Source of the DNA: Candidatus Pacearchaeota archaeon
GTDB lineage: Archaea > Nanobdellota > Nanobdellia > Pacearchaeales > GW2011-AR1
Length of the DNA: 36,192 nucleotides
Assembly (NCBI GenBank): GCA_026395855.1
Contig: JAPLXX010000046.1
Coordinates: 1 to 36,192, forward strand
Direction of reading: 5' to 3'
Shown: piece by piece, positions 1 through 7,517 of the stretch
Layout: every line of letters begins with the position of its first letter
Position numbering within the stretch: the first letter of the stretch is position 1
Translations under genes and position numbers: made by a program
Notes under the pieces: generated by a model
What the model saw: only the letters and a program-made list of their open reading frames with translations
Told to the model about the DNA's origin: nothing
The model's database searches: none

Positions 1-1
1 A

Positions 2-64
2 TATGATTTAAAAGCTCTAGGCCTTGTTTTAGGAATGCCGACTTGGATGACTTCAAATTTGTAA
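2..64 (+). CDS. C-terminal fragment of an unidentified gene
   Basis: An open frame enters from the left edge and stops at TAA 62-64, leaving 20 residues (YDLKALGLVLGMP...). The fragment is too short to assign. The next gene, pheS, follows on the same strand 40 nt later, so this could be the end of an upstream translation gene, but that is a guess. The frame could also be fortuitous. Confidence 0.35.
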   Translation, partial: YDLKALGLVLGMPTWMTSNL

Positions 65-104
65 AGAAAAATGTTAAATAAAAAATGATAAAAGATAAAT
101 AAAA

Positions 105-1622
105 ATGGAACCAAACACAAACAAAATACTTGAATCACTAAGTCCTAACGAAAGAAAGATTATTCAGCACCTTGAAGAAAAAAGCATAGCTGAAATATGC
201 AAAAAGTCCAGTCTTGACAAGGTTTCTGTCACAAGGTCGCTTGAATATCTGAAGAACAAGGGAATTGTAAGTATATTTACAAAACAAAAGAAGATAGTTG
301 ATGTCGGGGTCAACGGGGCTTTGTATAGAAAAAAAGGGCTTCCTGAAAGAAGGCTTATTAATCTCCTTAATGAAAAAAGAATCCTTAAGTTGGAAGATGC
401 CCAGAAACAAAGTAAGCTTTCTGAAGAAGAATTCAAGGCATCTCTTGGCGTTTTGAAGAAAAAAGCGTTTATAGAATTAAAAAATGAAAAGATAATCCTG
501 AACGCTAAAAAAGAGGAAATCTCAAAAAAAAGTCTTGAAGAAATCTTTATTGAATCTCTTCCTCTTGAATATAACTCTTTGAATTCAGAGCAGATGTTTG
601 CTTTTAAATCCCTTGAAAAAAGAAGAAATATCCTTGAATTAACAGATGAAAAAATTATAGAGATAGAAGTCACAGAGCTTGGAAAAAAAATAATAAGCCT
701 TGGAACAAAGAGTTCTGAGCTAATAGAGCAGATAACACCTGAAGTGCTGCAAAAAGAATCCTGGAAAGGAAAAAGATTCAGAAGATATGATATCAGTCTT
801 CCTGTATCAAAAATAGAAGGCGGAAAAAGGCATTTTGTAAACCAGGCGGTTGATTATGCAAGAAATATATGGAAAGATATGGGCTTCAAAGAAATGTCAG
901 GTGACATGGTTGTCAGCTGTTTCTGGAATTTTGACGCATTATTCACAGCACAAGATCATCCTGTTCGGGAAATGCAGGACACTTTCTTTCTTAATAAAAA
1001 GACAGAACTTCCTGATAAAAAATTAGTAAAAGCTGTCAAAGAAAGCCATGAAAAAGGAGTTGACAACAGCATTGGCTGGAATTATTCCTGGAACGAAGAA
1101 GAAGCAAAAAAGCTTGTTCTAAGAACCCACACAACATGCCTGTCTGCACAAACTCTTGCAAAATTAAAACCAGAAGAAATTCCTGTAAAATTCTTCGCAA
1201 TTGGAAAATGCTTCAGGAACGAAACCCTTGACTGGAGCCACGGCTTTGAATTCAATCAAACAGAAGGAATTGTCATTGACAAAAATGCAAACTTCAGGCA
1301 TTTGCTCGGCTATCTTAAGCAATTTTTCAAAAAAATGGGATTTGAAAAAGTAAGATTCCGTCCAGGTTATTTCCCATACACAGAGCCAAGTGTTGAAATA
1401 GATGTTTTTCATCCAGAAAGAAAAGTCTGGCTTGAGCTTGGTGGTGCAGGAATTTTCCGACCAGAAGTAACAATTCCTCTTCTTGGAAAAAATATACCAA
1501 TTCTCGCCTGGGGTCCTGGTTTTGACAGAATAATAATGGATTATTATAAAATAAAAGACCTGAGGGATTTTTACAAAAACGACCTCGCGCAGCTTCGAAA
1601 AATGAGGTTTTGGGTGAAATAA
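105..1622 (+). CDS. pheS: Phenylalanyl-tRNA synthetase alpha subunit
   Basis: Catalytic subunit of the alpha2beta2 class II synthetase that charges tRNA-Phe in the cytosol. The 505-residue length fits the archaeal/eukaryotic type. The N-terminal ~200 residues are charged, with winged-helix-like repeats (SLDKVSVTRSLEYLKNKG is one recognition-helix-like stretch). The catalytic core follows: motif 2 is IGKCFRNETLDWSHGFEF (from residue 366) and motif 3 is WGPGFDRI (around 469-476), with ELGGAGIFRPEV before it. The start is the first ATG in a good context after an AT-rich leader. HIT starts 4 nt after the stop and pheT follows, so the three genes form one operon. Leucine is mostly CTT here, unlike the HIT gene downstream. 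Confidence 0.96.
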   Translation: MEPNTNKILESLSPNERKIIQHLEEKSIAEICKKSSLDKVSVTRSLEYLKNKGIVSIFTKQKKIVDVGVNGALYRKKGLPERRLINLLNEKRILKLEDAQKQSKLSEEEFKASLGVLKKKAFIELKNEKIILNAKKEEISKKSLEEIFIESLPLEYNSLNSEQMFAFKSLEKRRNILELTDEKIIEIEVTELGKKIISLGTKSSELIEQITPEVLQKESWKGKRFRRYDISLPVSKIEGGKRHFVNQAVDYARNIWKDMGFKEMSGDMVVSCFWNFDALFTAQDHPVREMQDTFFLNKKTELPDKKLVKAVKESHEKGVDNSIGWNYSWNEEEAKKLVLRTHTTCLSAQTLAKLKPEEIPVKFFAIGKCFRNETLDWSHGFEFNQTEGIVIDKNANFRHLLGYLKQFFKKMGFEKVRFRPGYFPYTEPSVEIDVFHPERKVWLELGGAGIFRPEVTIPLLGKNIPILAWGPGFDRIIMDYYKIKDLRDFYKNDLAQLRKMRFWVK

Positions 1623-1626
1623 AAAA

Positions 1627-2028
1627 ATGACAAACGAAAATAGCAACTGCATTTTCTGCAAAATTGTGAAAGGAGAAATTCCTGCTGTGAAAATCTGGGA
1701 GGATAAAAATTATTTTATTATGTTAGATTCTCATCCAATTAATCCAGGGCATACATTAGTAATTCCAAAAAAACATGATGAATATATTTTTGATTTAAAT
1801 GACAGAGAGTATGTAGAATTAATACTAAAAGCTAAAACAGTTGCTAAAACATTAAAAGAAAAACTTAAACCAAAAAGAATAGGTATAGCTGTCGAGGGTT
1901 TTGGTGTTCCTCATGTTCATATTCATTTAGTTCCTTTAAATAAAGGGAATGAATTAAATCCTGAAAGAGCAAAACATATGGATGAAAATAAATTGAAATT
2001 AATGGCAGAAAAAATAACAGGAAAATAA
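1627..2028 (+). CDS. HIT family nucleotide-binding hydrolase/transferase
   Basis: A 133-residue histidine-triad protein, a family that hydrolyses nucleoside phosphoramidates, dinucleoside polyphosphates or aminoacyl-adenylates. The signature HVHIHLVP lies at residues 96-103, with the catalytic histidine within the triad. CIFCKIVKGEIPA at the N-terminus gives the usual Cys pair (C8, C11), and NPGHTLVIPK is the conserved mid-region. It sits between pheS (4 nt) and pheT (1 nt), so it is co-transcribed with the synthetase. A role in clearing aminoacyl-AMP is attractive from context but is an inference. Codon use differs from the flanks: 9 of 12 leucines are TTA, which points to a later insertion into the operon. 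The family call is secure; the substrate is unknown. Confidence 0.93.
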   Translation: MTNENSNCIFCKIVKGEIPAVKIWEDKNYFIMLDSHPINPGHTLVIPKKHDEYIFDLNDREYVELILKAKTVAKTLKEKLKPKRIGIAVEGFGVPHVHIHLVPLNKGNELNPERAKHMDENKLKLMAEKITGK

Positions 2029-2029
2029 A

Positions 2030-3673
2030 ATGGCAATCGTAACCTTCGGCAAAAAGCAGTTTGAAAAAGACATTGGAACTCTCGACGAGAAAATGAAAAA
2101 CAGGATTTCTATGTTTGGAACACCTATCGAGAGAGAGGATGAAAAAGAAATAAGCATTGAAATTTTTCCAAACCGCCCTGATTTGCTTTCATATCAGGGA
2201 TTTAAGCGTGCCTTTCTTGGATTTCTCGGCAAAAAGACAGGACTTTTGCAATACAAAGTAAATAAGCCAGAGGAAAAATATAAAGTAATTGTAGATTCTT
2301 CTGTAAAAGATATAAGACCTTACACAGCTTGTGCGATTGTTCGGGATTTAAAGCTTGACAATGAAAAAATAAAAGAAATAATTGAAATGCAGGAAAAACT
2401 GCATGAAACAGTCGGAAGAAAAAGGAAAAAAGCAGCTATTGGAATTTATCCTCTGGAAAAAATAGAGCTTCCTATAACTTTCAAAGCTGTAGAACCTGAC
2501 AAAATAAGATTTATTCCCCTTGAAATGGATAAAGAACTTTCAGGCTTGGAAATTCTTCAAAGGCATCCTGCAGGAAAAGAATATTCACATCTGCTTGCGG
2601 GAAAAATCAAATTCCCTGTTTTTGTCGATGCCAAAGAGCAGATTTTAAGCATGCCACCGATAATTAATTCCCAGCTTACAGGAAGGGTAACAACTGAAAC
2701 AAAAGATGTTTTTGTAGAATGCTCTGGTTTTGATTTCAACATTCTAAAAATCTGCCTGAATATAATTGTCACATGCCTGGCAGATATGGGCGGGAAAATT
2801 TATCAAATGGAACTCAAAGGATTAAAGACCACAACCCCTGATTTAACATCAAGAGTTATGAAAATTTCTCTTGAAAACACAAACAAGCTTTTAGGAATAA
2901 ACCTGAATGAAAAACAGCTGAAAGAACTTCTTGAAAAAATGGGCTATGATTACAAAAATAAAATAGCTGAAATTCCCGCATGGAGGGTGGATGTTCTTCA
3001 TGAAGTTGATTTAATAGAAGATGTTGCCATAGCATACGGCTATGAAAATTTCATTCCCGAAATTCCGGAGATTTCTACTATAGGAGAAGAAAAGTCAGAG
3101 GAAAAAATAAAGAGAAATATCGCCCAAATTTTAGCAGGTATTGGTCTTTTAGAAGTTTCAAGCTATCATTTGACTAACAAACAAAATCAAATAGAAAATA
3201 TGGGTCTAAGTGAAAAAGAAAGGGTAATAGAAGTTGAAGAGTCAAAAACAGAATATACAATTTTAAGGAAAAATTTAACTTCTTCTCTGCTGAAAATCCT
3301 CTCTGAAAATGTTGATTCAGAATATCCTCAGAAAATATTTGAGATAGGAAAAACTTTTGATATCTCTGCAGAAAATATCACTGAAAAAGAAACCCTTGCA
3401 TCTGCAATCACTCCTGGAAATTTCACAGAAATACGACAGACTCTTGAATACCTTTTCAGAATGCTTGATTTAGAAATTTCTTTCAGCGAACCAAAAAATC
3501 TTCCTGTCTGGTTTATAGAAGGAAGAACAGCTGAAATCTCGCTGAAAGGCAGGAGTATCGGCTTTATCGGAGAAATACATCCAAAAATACTGAAAAACTG
3601 GAAGATAAAAATGCCTGTTGCATTATTCGAAATTCAACTCGAAGAAGTTTTTAGGGATGTTTTGAAAAATTAA
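2030..3673 (+). CDS. pheT: Phenylalanyl-tRNA synthetase beta subunit
   Basis: Non-catalytic/editing subunit of PheRS, 547 residues, the usual archaeal length and shorter than bacterial PheT because the tRNA-binding OB and anticodon domains are absent. The N-terminal B1-like region includes EIFPNRPDLLSYQG. A central B3/4 editing region (about 95-250) contains SMPPIINSQLTGRVTTETKD. A B5 DNA-binding-fold region follows (LLGINLNEKQLKELLEKMGY), then WRVDVLHEVDLIEDVAIAYGYENF and the catalytic-like B6/7 part, ending with IGFIGEIHPKIL. It starts 1 nt after the HIT stop. The enzyme needs PheS at 105-1622 as partner. Confidence 0.95.
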   Translation: MAIVTFGKKQFEKDIGTLDEKMKNRISMFGTPIEREDEKEISIEIFPNRPDLLSYQGFKRAFLGFLGKKTGLLQYKVNKPEEKYKVIVDSSVKDIRPYTACAIVRDLKLDNEKIKEIIEMQEKLHETVGRKRKKAAIGIYPLEKIELPITFKAVEPDKIRFIPLEMDKELSGLEILQRHPAGKEYSHLLAGKIKFPVFVDAKEQILSMPPIINSQLTGRVTTETKDVFVECSGFDFNILKICLNIIVTCLADMGGKIYQMELKGLKTTTPDLTSRVMKISLENTNKLLGINLNEKQLKELLEKMGYDYKNKIAEIPAWRVDVLHEVDLIEDVAIAYGYENFIPEIPEISTIGEEKSEEKIKRNIAQILAGIGLLEVSSYHLTNKQNQIENMGLSEKERVIEVEESKTEYTILRKNLTSSLLKILSENVDSEYPQKIFEIGKTFDISAENITEKETLASAITPGNFTEIRQTLEYLFRMLDLEISFSEPKNLPVWFIEGRTAEISLKGRSIGFIGEIHPKILKNWKIKMPVALFEIQLEEVFRDVLKN

Positions 3674-3884
3674 TAAAGGGAATTTTAATGTTATAACAAT
3701 TTTGGCAGAGAATTACATGTATTTTAAATTAACTAGATTAAACTGAGGATTATAATTTTAAAAAGATATCATAAACTCATTATATATCTTATTAGCATTA
3801 AATTAGGGTGGGCGAGCATATTGACTTGACTAAAATATTAAATAAATAACAAGACAATGTGCAAGCAGGAAGGGAAAGAAAAAC
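3674..3884. other. Intergenic region, convergent genes
   Basis: Non-coding stretch between the 3' ends of pheT (+) and the 162-residue gene (-). It is very AT-rich, with TATA-like runs around 3752-3767 and 3778-3790 but no recognisable gene after them. The region 3808-3830 is slightly richer in G (ggtgggcgagc). I see no hairpin or RNA gene that I can support. Confidence 0.5.
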
Positions 3885-4373
3885 TCACCCAAAATAACCT
3901 TTATTGTTTTCTTCTGCTTTGTTATCCTGATGTTTTTCAACTTTTTCGAAAATGCCAGCAAGCTCTTTCTTTATGCCCTGCCAGAGATTGTAGGAGTTTC
4001 TTATGAACTCTGCTTCTTTTGTTTCGTCAAATTCCAAATCTCTTTCAACAAATTTAATCTCGTTCTGGACAAGCTGCTTGTAAACCTCTGTAAGCTTCTT
4101 TTTTTCTTCAGACCCTATCATTTTCAGAATACTGAAAACAAACATCGGCACATTTACAGGATTAAGAAGATTCTCAATAAGCCTCATGTAATTTGCAAGC
4201 CTGTCACCGACCATTCTCCTAATTTCCCTTATGAGCAAATCTGTCTCTGTCTCAGCTATTTTTTCAACATAAAAATCTTTATTCATTTCCTCAAAGCCGG
4301 GCAGCTTATGCTGTTTTTGAAGTTTTTCATATTCTTTTTTTAGGGTTTCAAGACCCATTCCTGTTTTTGTCAT
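3885..4373 (-). CDS. Hypothetical helical protein, 162 aa
   Basis: I do not recognise the family. The protein is charged and predicted mainly helical, with no signal peptide. One hydrophobic patch (NVPMFVFSILKMIG, about 73-86) looks like a buried helix rather than a membrane span. The last 20 residues are polar (HQDNKAEENNKGYFG). A TATA box on the minus strand at about 4393-4406 places the transcript start close to the ATG, so the start is well supported. The gene follows tRNA-Thr on the same strand; its promoter abuts the tRNA 3' end. No function is inferred. Confidence 0.75.
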   Translation of the reverse strand: MTKTGMGLETLKKEYEKLQKQHKLPGFEEMNKDFYVEKIAETETDLLIREIRRMVGDRLANYMRLIENLLNPVNVPMFVFSILKMIGSEEKKKLTEVYKQLVQNEIKFVERDLEFDETKEAEFIRNSYNLWQGIKKELAGIFEKVEKHQDNKAEENNKGYFG

Positions 4374-4411
4374 GCTCTTTGTTATTCTGCTCTTTTTATA
4401 AATATATTGAA

Positions 4412-4485
4412 AGCCTGTGCTGAGAATTGAACTCAGGACCTCAACATTACCAATGTTGCGCTCTAACCGGCTGAGCTACACAGGC
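4412..4485 (-). tRNA. tRNA-Thr (GGU anticodon)
   Basis: A complete cloverleaf on the minus strand. The acceptor GCCTGTG (4485-4479) pairs with CACAGGC (4419-4413), with U73 encoded at 4412. The anticodon arm is CAACA-TTGGTAA-TGTTG with anticodon GGT (complement of 4449-4451). The T arm is CTGAG-TTCAATT-CTCAG. No CCA is encoded and there is no intron. Threonine identity fits the U discriminator often seen in archaea. The promoter TATA lies about 30 nt upstream, so the leader is only a few nt, unlike the other three tRNA genes in the window. Confidence 0.96.
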
Positions 4486-4510
4486 TTATAGCTAATGTTA
4501 TTATTATAGT

Positions 4511-4522
4511 ATAAAAATTTAA
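4511..4522 (-). promoter_or_regulatory. TATA box of tRNA-Thr
   Basis: On the minus strand this reads TTAAATTTTTAT, preceded by CC. Its centre is about 32 nt before the tRNA 5' end, so the primary transcript should begin within roughly 5-8 nt of the mature tRNA. Confidence 0.6.
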
Positions 4523-4641
4523 GGTTTTTTAATGCCTGGTTTTAATAGTGAGATAAATAAAGATGGATGATATAATTTTAGTTTAAAGCTGGTTCAATAA
4601 AATAATACTAAAAATAACATAGTCCTTTGATTAAAAGATAA

Positions 4642-4887
4642 TCATTTTTTCCCTGACTTAAGAATCAAGAAAACCAAAAGCACTATTAAAAGTGCAAGCG
4701 ATAAGAATCCAAATATTATAGACAGCAAGCCGAAAAGGTTTTTAAAAAGAGCTGTTGAGGAAACAAAATATAAAACAAGCGAGACCACAAACAAAATCAA
4801 AAACATAATCAGGTTTCTTGATGAAATTCGAATTTTCCTTTTCAAAGAATCAAGCTTTCCTACCCCTTTTACCGTCTTTTTAACCAT
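4642..4887 (-). CDS. Small two-helix membrane protein, 81 aa
   Basis: A basic N-terminus (MVKKTVKGVGKLDSLKRKIR) is followed by two hydrophobic helices, about 27-49 and 54-76, and a short KSGKK tail, so both ends should be cytoplasmic. The family is not recognised. A minus-strand TATA (ATCTTTATAAACTT, about 4908-4918) lies 20-30 nt before the ATG and overlaps the end of the upstream gene, so it has its own leaderless promoter. It belongs to a run of three small membrane proteins on this strand. Confidence 0.7.
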   Translation of the reverse strand: MVKKTVKGVGKLDSLKRKIRISSRNLIMFLILFVVSLVLYFVSSTALFKNLFGLLSIIFGFLSLALLIVLLVFLILKSGKK

Positions 4888-4919
4888 GTTGTACTTTAAT
4901 TATTTCAAGTTTATAAAGA

Positions 4920-5120
4920 TTACCCAGAAGGCAGCCATTCAAATTTAACAACATAACCAGTAATGTCTGCAGCCTGGGTCACAATTGTTTTGCCCCATCC
5001 AAGATATTCATCAAAAAAAACCTCACGCTCAGATGAAACTCCTAAATGAAGATTCTGATTGCTTATTATAAACAAAGCTCCCAGAACCAAAAGCTTGACA
5101 ATTATTATTGGAATTTTCAT
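4920..5120 (-). CDS. Small membrane-anchored protein, 66 aa
   Basis: One N-terminal hydrophobic helix (about 3-20, PIIIVKLLVLGALFIIS) is followed by a roughly 45-residue outward-facing tail with conserved-looking acidic and aromatic residues (SEREVFFDEYLGWGKTI, then FEWLPSG). It could be a signal anchor or a cleaved signal peptide. It starts 1 nt after the stop of the 96-residue gene, so the two are translationally linked and probably act together. From memory, similar pairs occur in related DPANN genomes; I cannot confirm this here. Function unknown. Confidence 0.68.
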   Translation of the reverse strand: MKIPIIIVKLLVLGALFIISNQNLHLGVSSEREVFFDEYLGWGKTIVTQAADITGYVVKFEWLPSG

Positions 5121-5121
5121 T

Positions 5122-5412
5122 TTAACCAGTGCTGTTTCCTGTTTTTATTCCAATAACTTTGCCAGTAGCTTCGAAAGCATGACCAAGGGCTGTTTTTAGC
5201 CATAAAAAATAAACCCGCATAGATGAAAGTCCATCGCCTATGCTTGAAAAATTAAAATCAGAGCCGCTTACCATTAAAAAAACAAAGAATATTACAGCCA
5301 AAACACCCAAAAGTATAAACAAAAATGCAAATTTTGTCCTAAGACTATTCCATTTAAGCCCAAGAAAAAGAACCAAAATAGCAGTTACCACCAAAATTAT
5401 CAGCATATTCAT
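5122..5412 (-). CDS. Small two-helix membrane protein, 96 aa
   Basis: Helix 1 spans about residues 3-19 and helix 2 about 28-48, joined by a basic loop (KWNSLRTK). A polar outward-facing C-terminal half (about 49-96) follows and contains SGSDFNFSSIGDGLSSMRVY and ends KTGNSTG. It is first gene of a two-gene unit with the 66-residue protein (1-nt spacing). No enzymatic motif is visible; the shape suggests a small subunit of a membrane complex. Function unknown. Confidence 0.68.
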   Translation of the reverse strand: MNMLIILVVTAILVLFLGLKWNSLRTKFAFLFILLGVLAVIFFVFLMVSGSDFNFSSIGDGLSSMRVYFLWLKTALGHAFEATGKVIGIKTGNSTG

Positions 5413-5446
5413 TCAAACTAAAACTCTTTTACATATAAAAATATTT

Positions 5447-5905
5447 CTAAATCAAACTATAGGCCATTGTTCCAAGCAGAATCAAATCCACGAGAACAAA
5501 TGTATAAAATATGACTTTGTCTATTTTTCCACCTGTTGCAACAATTCCTTTTGAAACCCCTTTTAGCGGCCAAAACGGTCTTATTCCCTGAACAGTGAAG
5601 CTGTCTGCAAAAAGATGAAAACTATATCCTACAAAAAAAGGAAGAGCAAGTATTGGATAAAAAAAAGCAATAATAAATGAGAGAATTATCGCTGCAGTAT
5701 AACTGTGAATTATTCCCCGGTGTTCTGTCATAGCCTGAACAGGAGCTGCAATTTTTTTTCTTCCTATATATGAAAATCCAGAGTCAACATCTGGAAAAAA
5801 GCTTGAAAACAAAACTATTGGAATAAATATAAGCGGCTTTGTAACCTGAGTTGAAAAATAAAGTGCAACAGCAAGCCCTATGGCTACATGGGTTTTCCAT
5901 ATCAT
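5447..5905 (-). CDS. YdjM-like membrane-bound metal-dependent hydrolase
   Basis: A 152-residue integral membrane protein of the YdjM (DUF457) family. The expected metal-ligand pattern is present: H6 in WKTHVAIG, the acidic pair in FPDVDSG (about 38-44), HRGIIHS (about 62-68), and GYSFHLFADSFTVQG with FWPLKG (about 93-113). Four hydrophobic segments alternate with these motifs. Members are thought to be membrane phosphatase/hydrolase-like enzymes, but the substrate is unknown; the E. coli member is LexA-regulated. It stands alone with its own promoter. Confidence 0.85.
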   Translation of the reverse strand: MIWKTHVAIGLAVALYFSTQVTKPLIFIPIVLFSSFFPDVDSGFSYIGRKKIAAPVQAMTEHRGIIHSYTAAIILSFIIAFFYPILALPFFVGYSFHLFADSFTVQGIRPFWPLKGVSKGIVATGGKIDKVIFYTFVLVDLILLGTMAYSLI

Positions 5906-6022
5906 ATAGTATTATGGAAAATTGTAAATATAAACCTAACGAGTTATGTTTAAAGACGAGGATAATTAATAAGAAGGATGCGTTTATTTAATATTTATTA
6001 GGGGGTTTTTAGCAACTAACAA

Positions 6023-6032
6023 ATATTTAAAA
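6023..6032 (+). promoter_or_regulatory. TATA box of the tRNA-Gln transcript
   Basis: ATATTTAAAA lies 30 nt (centre to start) upstream of the AGCCC that begins the leader element at 6058, so transcription should start at or just before the element. tRNA-Lys has the same spacing. Confidence 0.55.
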
Positions 6033-6057
6033 GAGGATATTATAATATAAATGTAAA

Positions 6058-6112
6058 AGCCCTGATTCAACCAAGCATGGACGAAGCTGCGGCGAGTGAA
6101 TGAAATGAGCAA
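6058..6112 (+). repeat. tRNA leader element, copy A (tRNA-Gln)
   Basis: A 55-nt GC-rich leader between the promoter and tRNA-Gln. It begins AGCCC, the same five bases as the tRNA's own 5' end, then TGATTCAACCAAGCATGG, ACGAAGCTGCGGCG and a purine/pyrimidine-patterned AGTGAATGAAATGAGCAA directly before the tRNA. The first part recurs before tRNA-Glu (7411) and tRNA-Lys (32220). CCA-N4-TGG is conserved in all copies. Its role is unknown. Confidence 0.7.
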
Positions 6113-6185
6113 AGCCCCATAGTACAGCGGTCAAGTATATCGGCCTCTGAAGCCGGTGACCCAGGTTCGAATCCTGGTGGGGCTA
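6113..6185 (+). tRNA. tRNA-Gln (CUG anticodon)
   Basis: The acceptor AGCCCCA (6113-6119) pairs with TGGGGCT (6178-6184), with discriminator A6185. The anticodon arm is TCGGC-CTCTGAA-GCCGG, with anticodon CTG at 6147-6149 and a T-G pair closing the outer stem. The T arm is CCAGG-TTCGAAT-CCTGG. No intron and no encoded CCA. The A1-U72 pair fits archaeal tRNA-Gln. In most archaea Gln-tRNA is made by transamidation of Glu-tRNA-Gln; no Gat genes are in the window. Confidence 0.95.
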
Positions 6186-6249
6186 TATTACTATAAAAAA
6201 TGAAAGCAAATCAGAGATTTTCATTCATTCGCTATCAGGAAAATATCAA

Positions 6250-6813
6250 ATGAAAAGATTTTTCAGATTCAGATACCCAAAACTGGCATTGATTTGCATT
6301 TCAATAGTTGTATCTTTTTTTCTTTTCGGCAACGCACAGGTTCAAAGCATAATTTCTGGCTTAAACAGCCTGACATATCTTGGAATTTTCATTGCAGGAC
6401 TGCTTTTTTCATTCGGGTTTTCAACACCTCTTGCAATAGGCTTTTTCCTTACAGCATCACCTGAAAATATTTTTCTTGCAACATTTATTGGAGGCGTTGG
6501 CGCGATGCTCTCAGACTTGCTTATTTTTCATTTCATAAAATTTTCAGTAATGGATGAATTCAACCGCCTTGAAAAAACAAAACCAATGAAAATGATGATA
6601 GATGAAATCGATAAAGATATCAAAAAGAAGATTCGAAATTATCTCGCTTTTTTCCTTGCCGGAATAATCATTGCCTCACCTTTGCCTGATGAATTGGGAG
6701 TGGGAATGCTTGCAGGATTAACAGCAATAAAGCCAAAAATTCTTGCATTAATAAGTTTCATAATGAATAGCGTTGGAATTTTCTTAATGCTTTGGCTTGG
6801 AAATGCTTTTTAA
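6250..6813 (+). CDS. Polytopic membrane protein, 187 aa
   Basis: About five hydrophobic segments (near 11-28, 38-65, 70-95, 130-150, 160-182). A long charged cytoplasmic loop (about 97-127, with KTKPMKMMIDEIDKDIKKK) precedes a conserved-looking ASPLPDELGVGMLAG. The repeated Pro/Gly in membrane segments resembles DedA/VTT-type transport proteins, but I would not assign the family firmly. The ATG at 6250 overlaps the stop of a possible 17-codon leader ORF (6200-6253). It lies just behind tRNA-Gln and may share read-through transcription. Confidence 0.75.
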   Translation: MKRFFRFRYPKLALICISIVVSFFLFGNAQVQSIISGLNSLTYLGIFIAGLLFSFGFSTPLAIGFFLTASPENIFLATFIGGVGAMLSDLLIFHFIKFSVMDEFNRLEKTKPMKMMIDEIDKDIKKKIRNYLAFFLAGIIIASPLPDELGVGMLAGLTAIKPKILALISFIMNSVGIFLMLWLGNAF

Positions 6814-6820
6814 TTTAGAA

Positions 6821-6979
6821 TTATAATTTTATCCTGAAGTCTTCAGCTGTCTTGGGATTTTTTTCATGCTGATCCATTTTGCCTTTAAGCAGACAGTCAT
6901 AGCAGATATGAATTGTTCCGTCTTTGTCTTTGATTCTTCCTGTTCCCCTACACTTCTTGCATTCCATTTCGCTTACCAT
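6821..6979 (-). CDS. Small zinc-ribbon-like protein, 52 aa
   Basis: A very short gene. Two CxxC pairs, ECKKCRGTG (C7, C10) and HICYDC (C26, C29), form a single zinc knuckle reminiscent of DnaJ-type or rubredoxin-like fingers, followed by a charged tail (KMDQHEKNPKTAEDF). The start is strongly supported: a minus-strand TATA (CTTAAATATAG) lies about 25 nt before the ATG, giving a leaderless mRNA. It is divergent from the EF-like gene at 7076 and convergent with the membrane gene. The role is unknown; nucleic-acid binding is plausible. Confidence 0.78.
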   Translation of the reverse strand: MVSEMECKKCRGTGRIKDKDGTIHICYDCLLKGKMDQHEKNPKTAEDFRIKL

Positions 6980-7075
6980 GTATTTCAGAATAAAGAGCTA
7001 TATTTAAGCATTGTTAAGATGCGAAATAATCGAAATAATCACTAGATTTAAATATATGCCAGTGTTGTATAAAAT

Positions 7076-7330
7076 ATGGCAGATGAAAAAGAAATCGGAA
7101 AGGTTTCAAGCTATTTTAGCCATGTGGAAGTCGCTGCTATAAAGCTTTCAGGAATTCTGAAAGTCGGTGACACAGTTCATATAAAAGGACACACAACGGA
7201 TTTTGAAGTAAAGGTGAACAGCATACAGATAGAAAGAGCAGAAGTAAAAACTGCGAAAAAAGGCGACCACATTGGCATAAAAGTCCCTGATAAAGTCAGG
7301 CCCAGCGATGTTGTTTTCCTTGTTAAATAA
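7076..7330 (+). CDS. EF-Tu domain-2-like (translation factor beta-barrel) protein
   Basis: An 84-residue stand-alone beta-barrel resembling domain 2 of translational GTPases: GKVSSYFSHVEVAAIKL, then LKVGDTVHIKGHTTDFEVKV, and the end AKKGDHIGIKVPDKVRPSDVVFLV. There is no GTPase domain. Such archaeal proteins are annotated as 'translation elongation factor-like'; partners can include U32 peptidases, none of which is here. A TATA (GATTTAAATATATG) lies about 25-30 nt upstream of the ATG, so the gene is probably leaderless. The fold is confident, the function is not. Confidence 0.85.
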   Translation: MADEKEIGKVSSYFSHVEVAAIKLSGILKVGDTVHIKGHTTDFEVKVNSIQIERAEVKTAKKGDHIGIKVPDKVRPSDVVFLVK

Positions 7331-7410
7331 AAGGATTACTAAAAAACCTTAAATAGACTTCTCAGCTTTATTTTTTAAGCAGAGCGCAGCGTTTAAACAA
7401 AGTGAAGTTT

Positions 7411-7517
7411 GCCCAGATTCTGCCAAGCATGGACGAAGCTGCGGCGAGAACGCGAAGCGTTTGAGCCTTAAGCCGACCACGCATAGGCGGCTTTGGGTGA
7501 GCGAGCAAAGCGAGTGA
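7411..7517 (+). repeat. tRNA leader element, copy B (tRNA-Glu), with internal second copy
   Basis: A 107-nt leader. It starts GCCC, matching the tRNA's GCCCCCG, then AGATTCTGCCAAGCATGG and ACGAAGCTGCGGCGAG, identical to copy A over 26 nt (7422-7447). A second partial copy, GACCACGCATAGG (7475-7487), matches the GACCACGC core of copy C and forms the loop of a perfect 6-bp hairpin, AAGCCG (7470-7475) with CGGCTT (7488-7493). AGCGAGCAAAGCGAGTGA then runs up to the tRNA, like the AGTGAATGAAATGAG of copy A. Confidence 0.7.

Noticed and set aside
6200..6253. 17-codon ORF whose stop overlaps the ATG of the membrane gene at 6250
   Set aside because: TATA-like sequences suggest the transcript may start inside it, and the peptide has no notable residues; likely chance.
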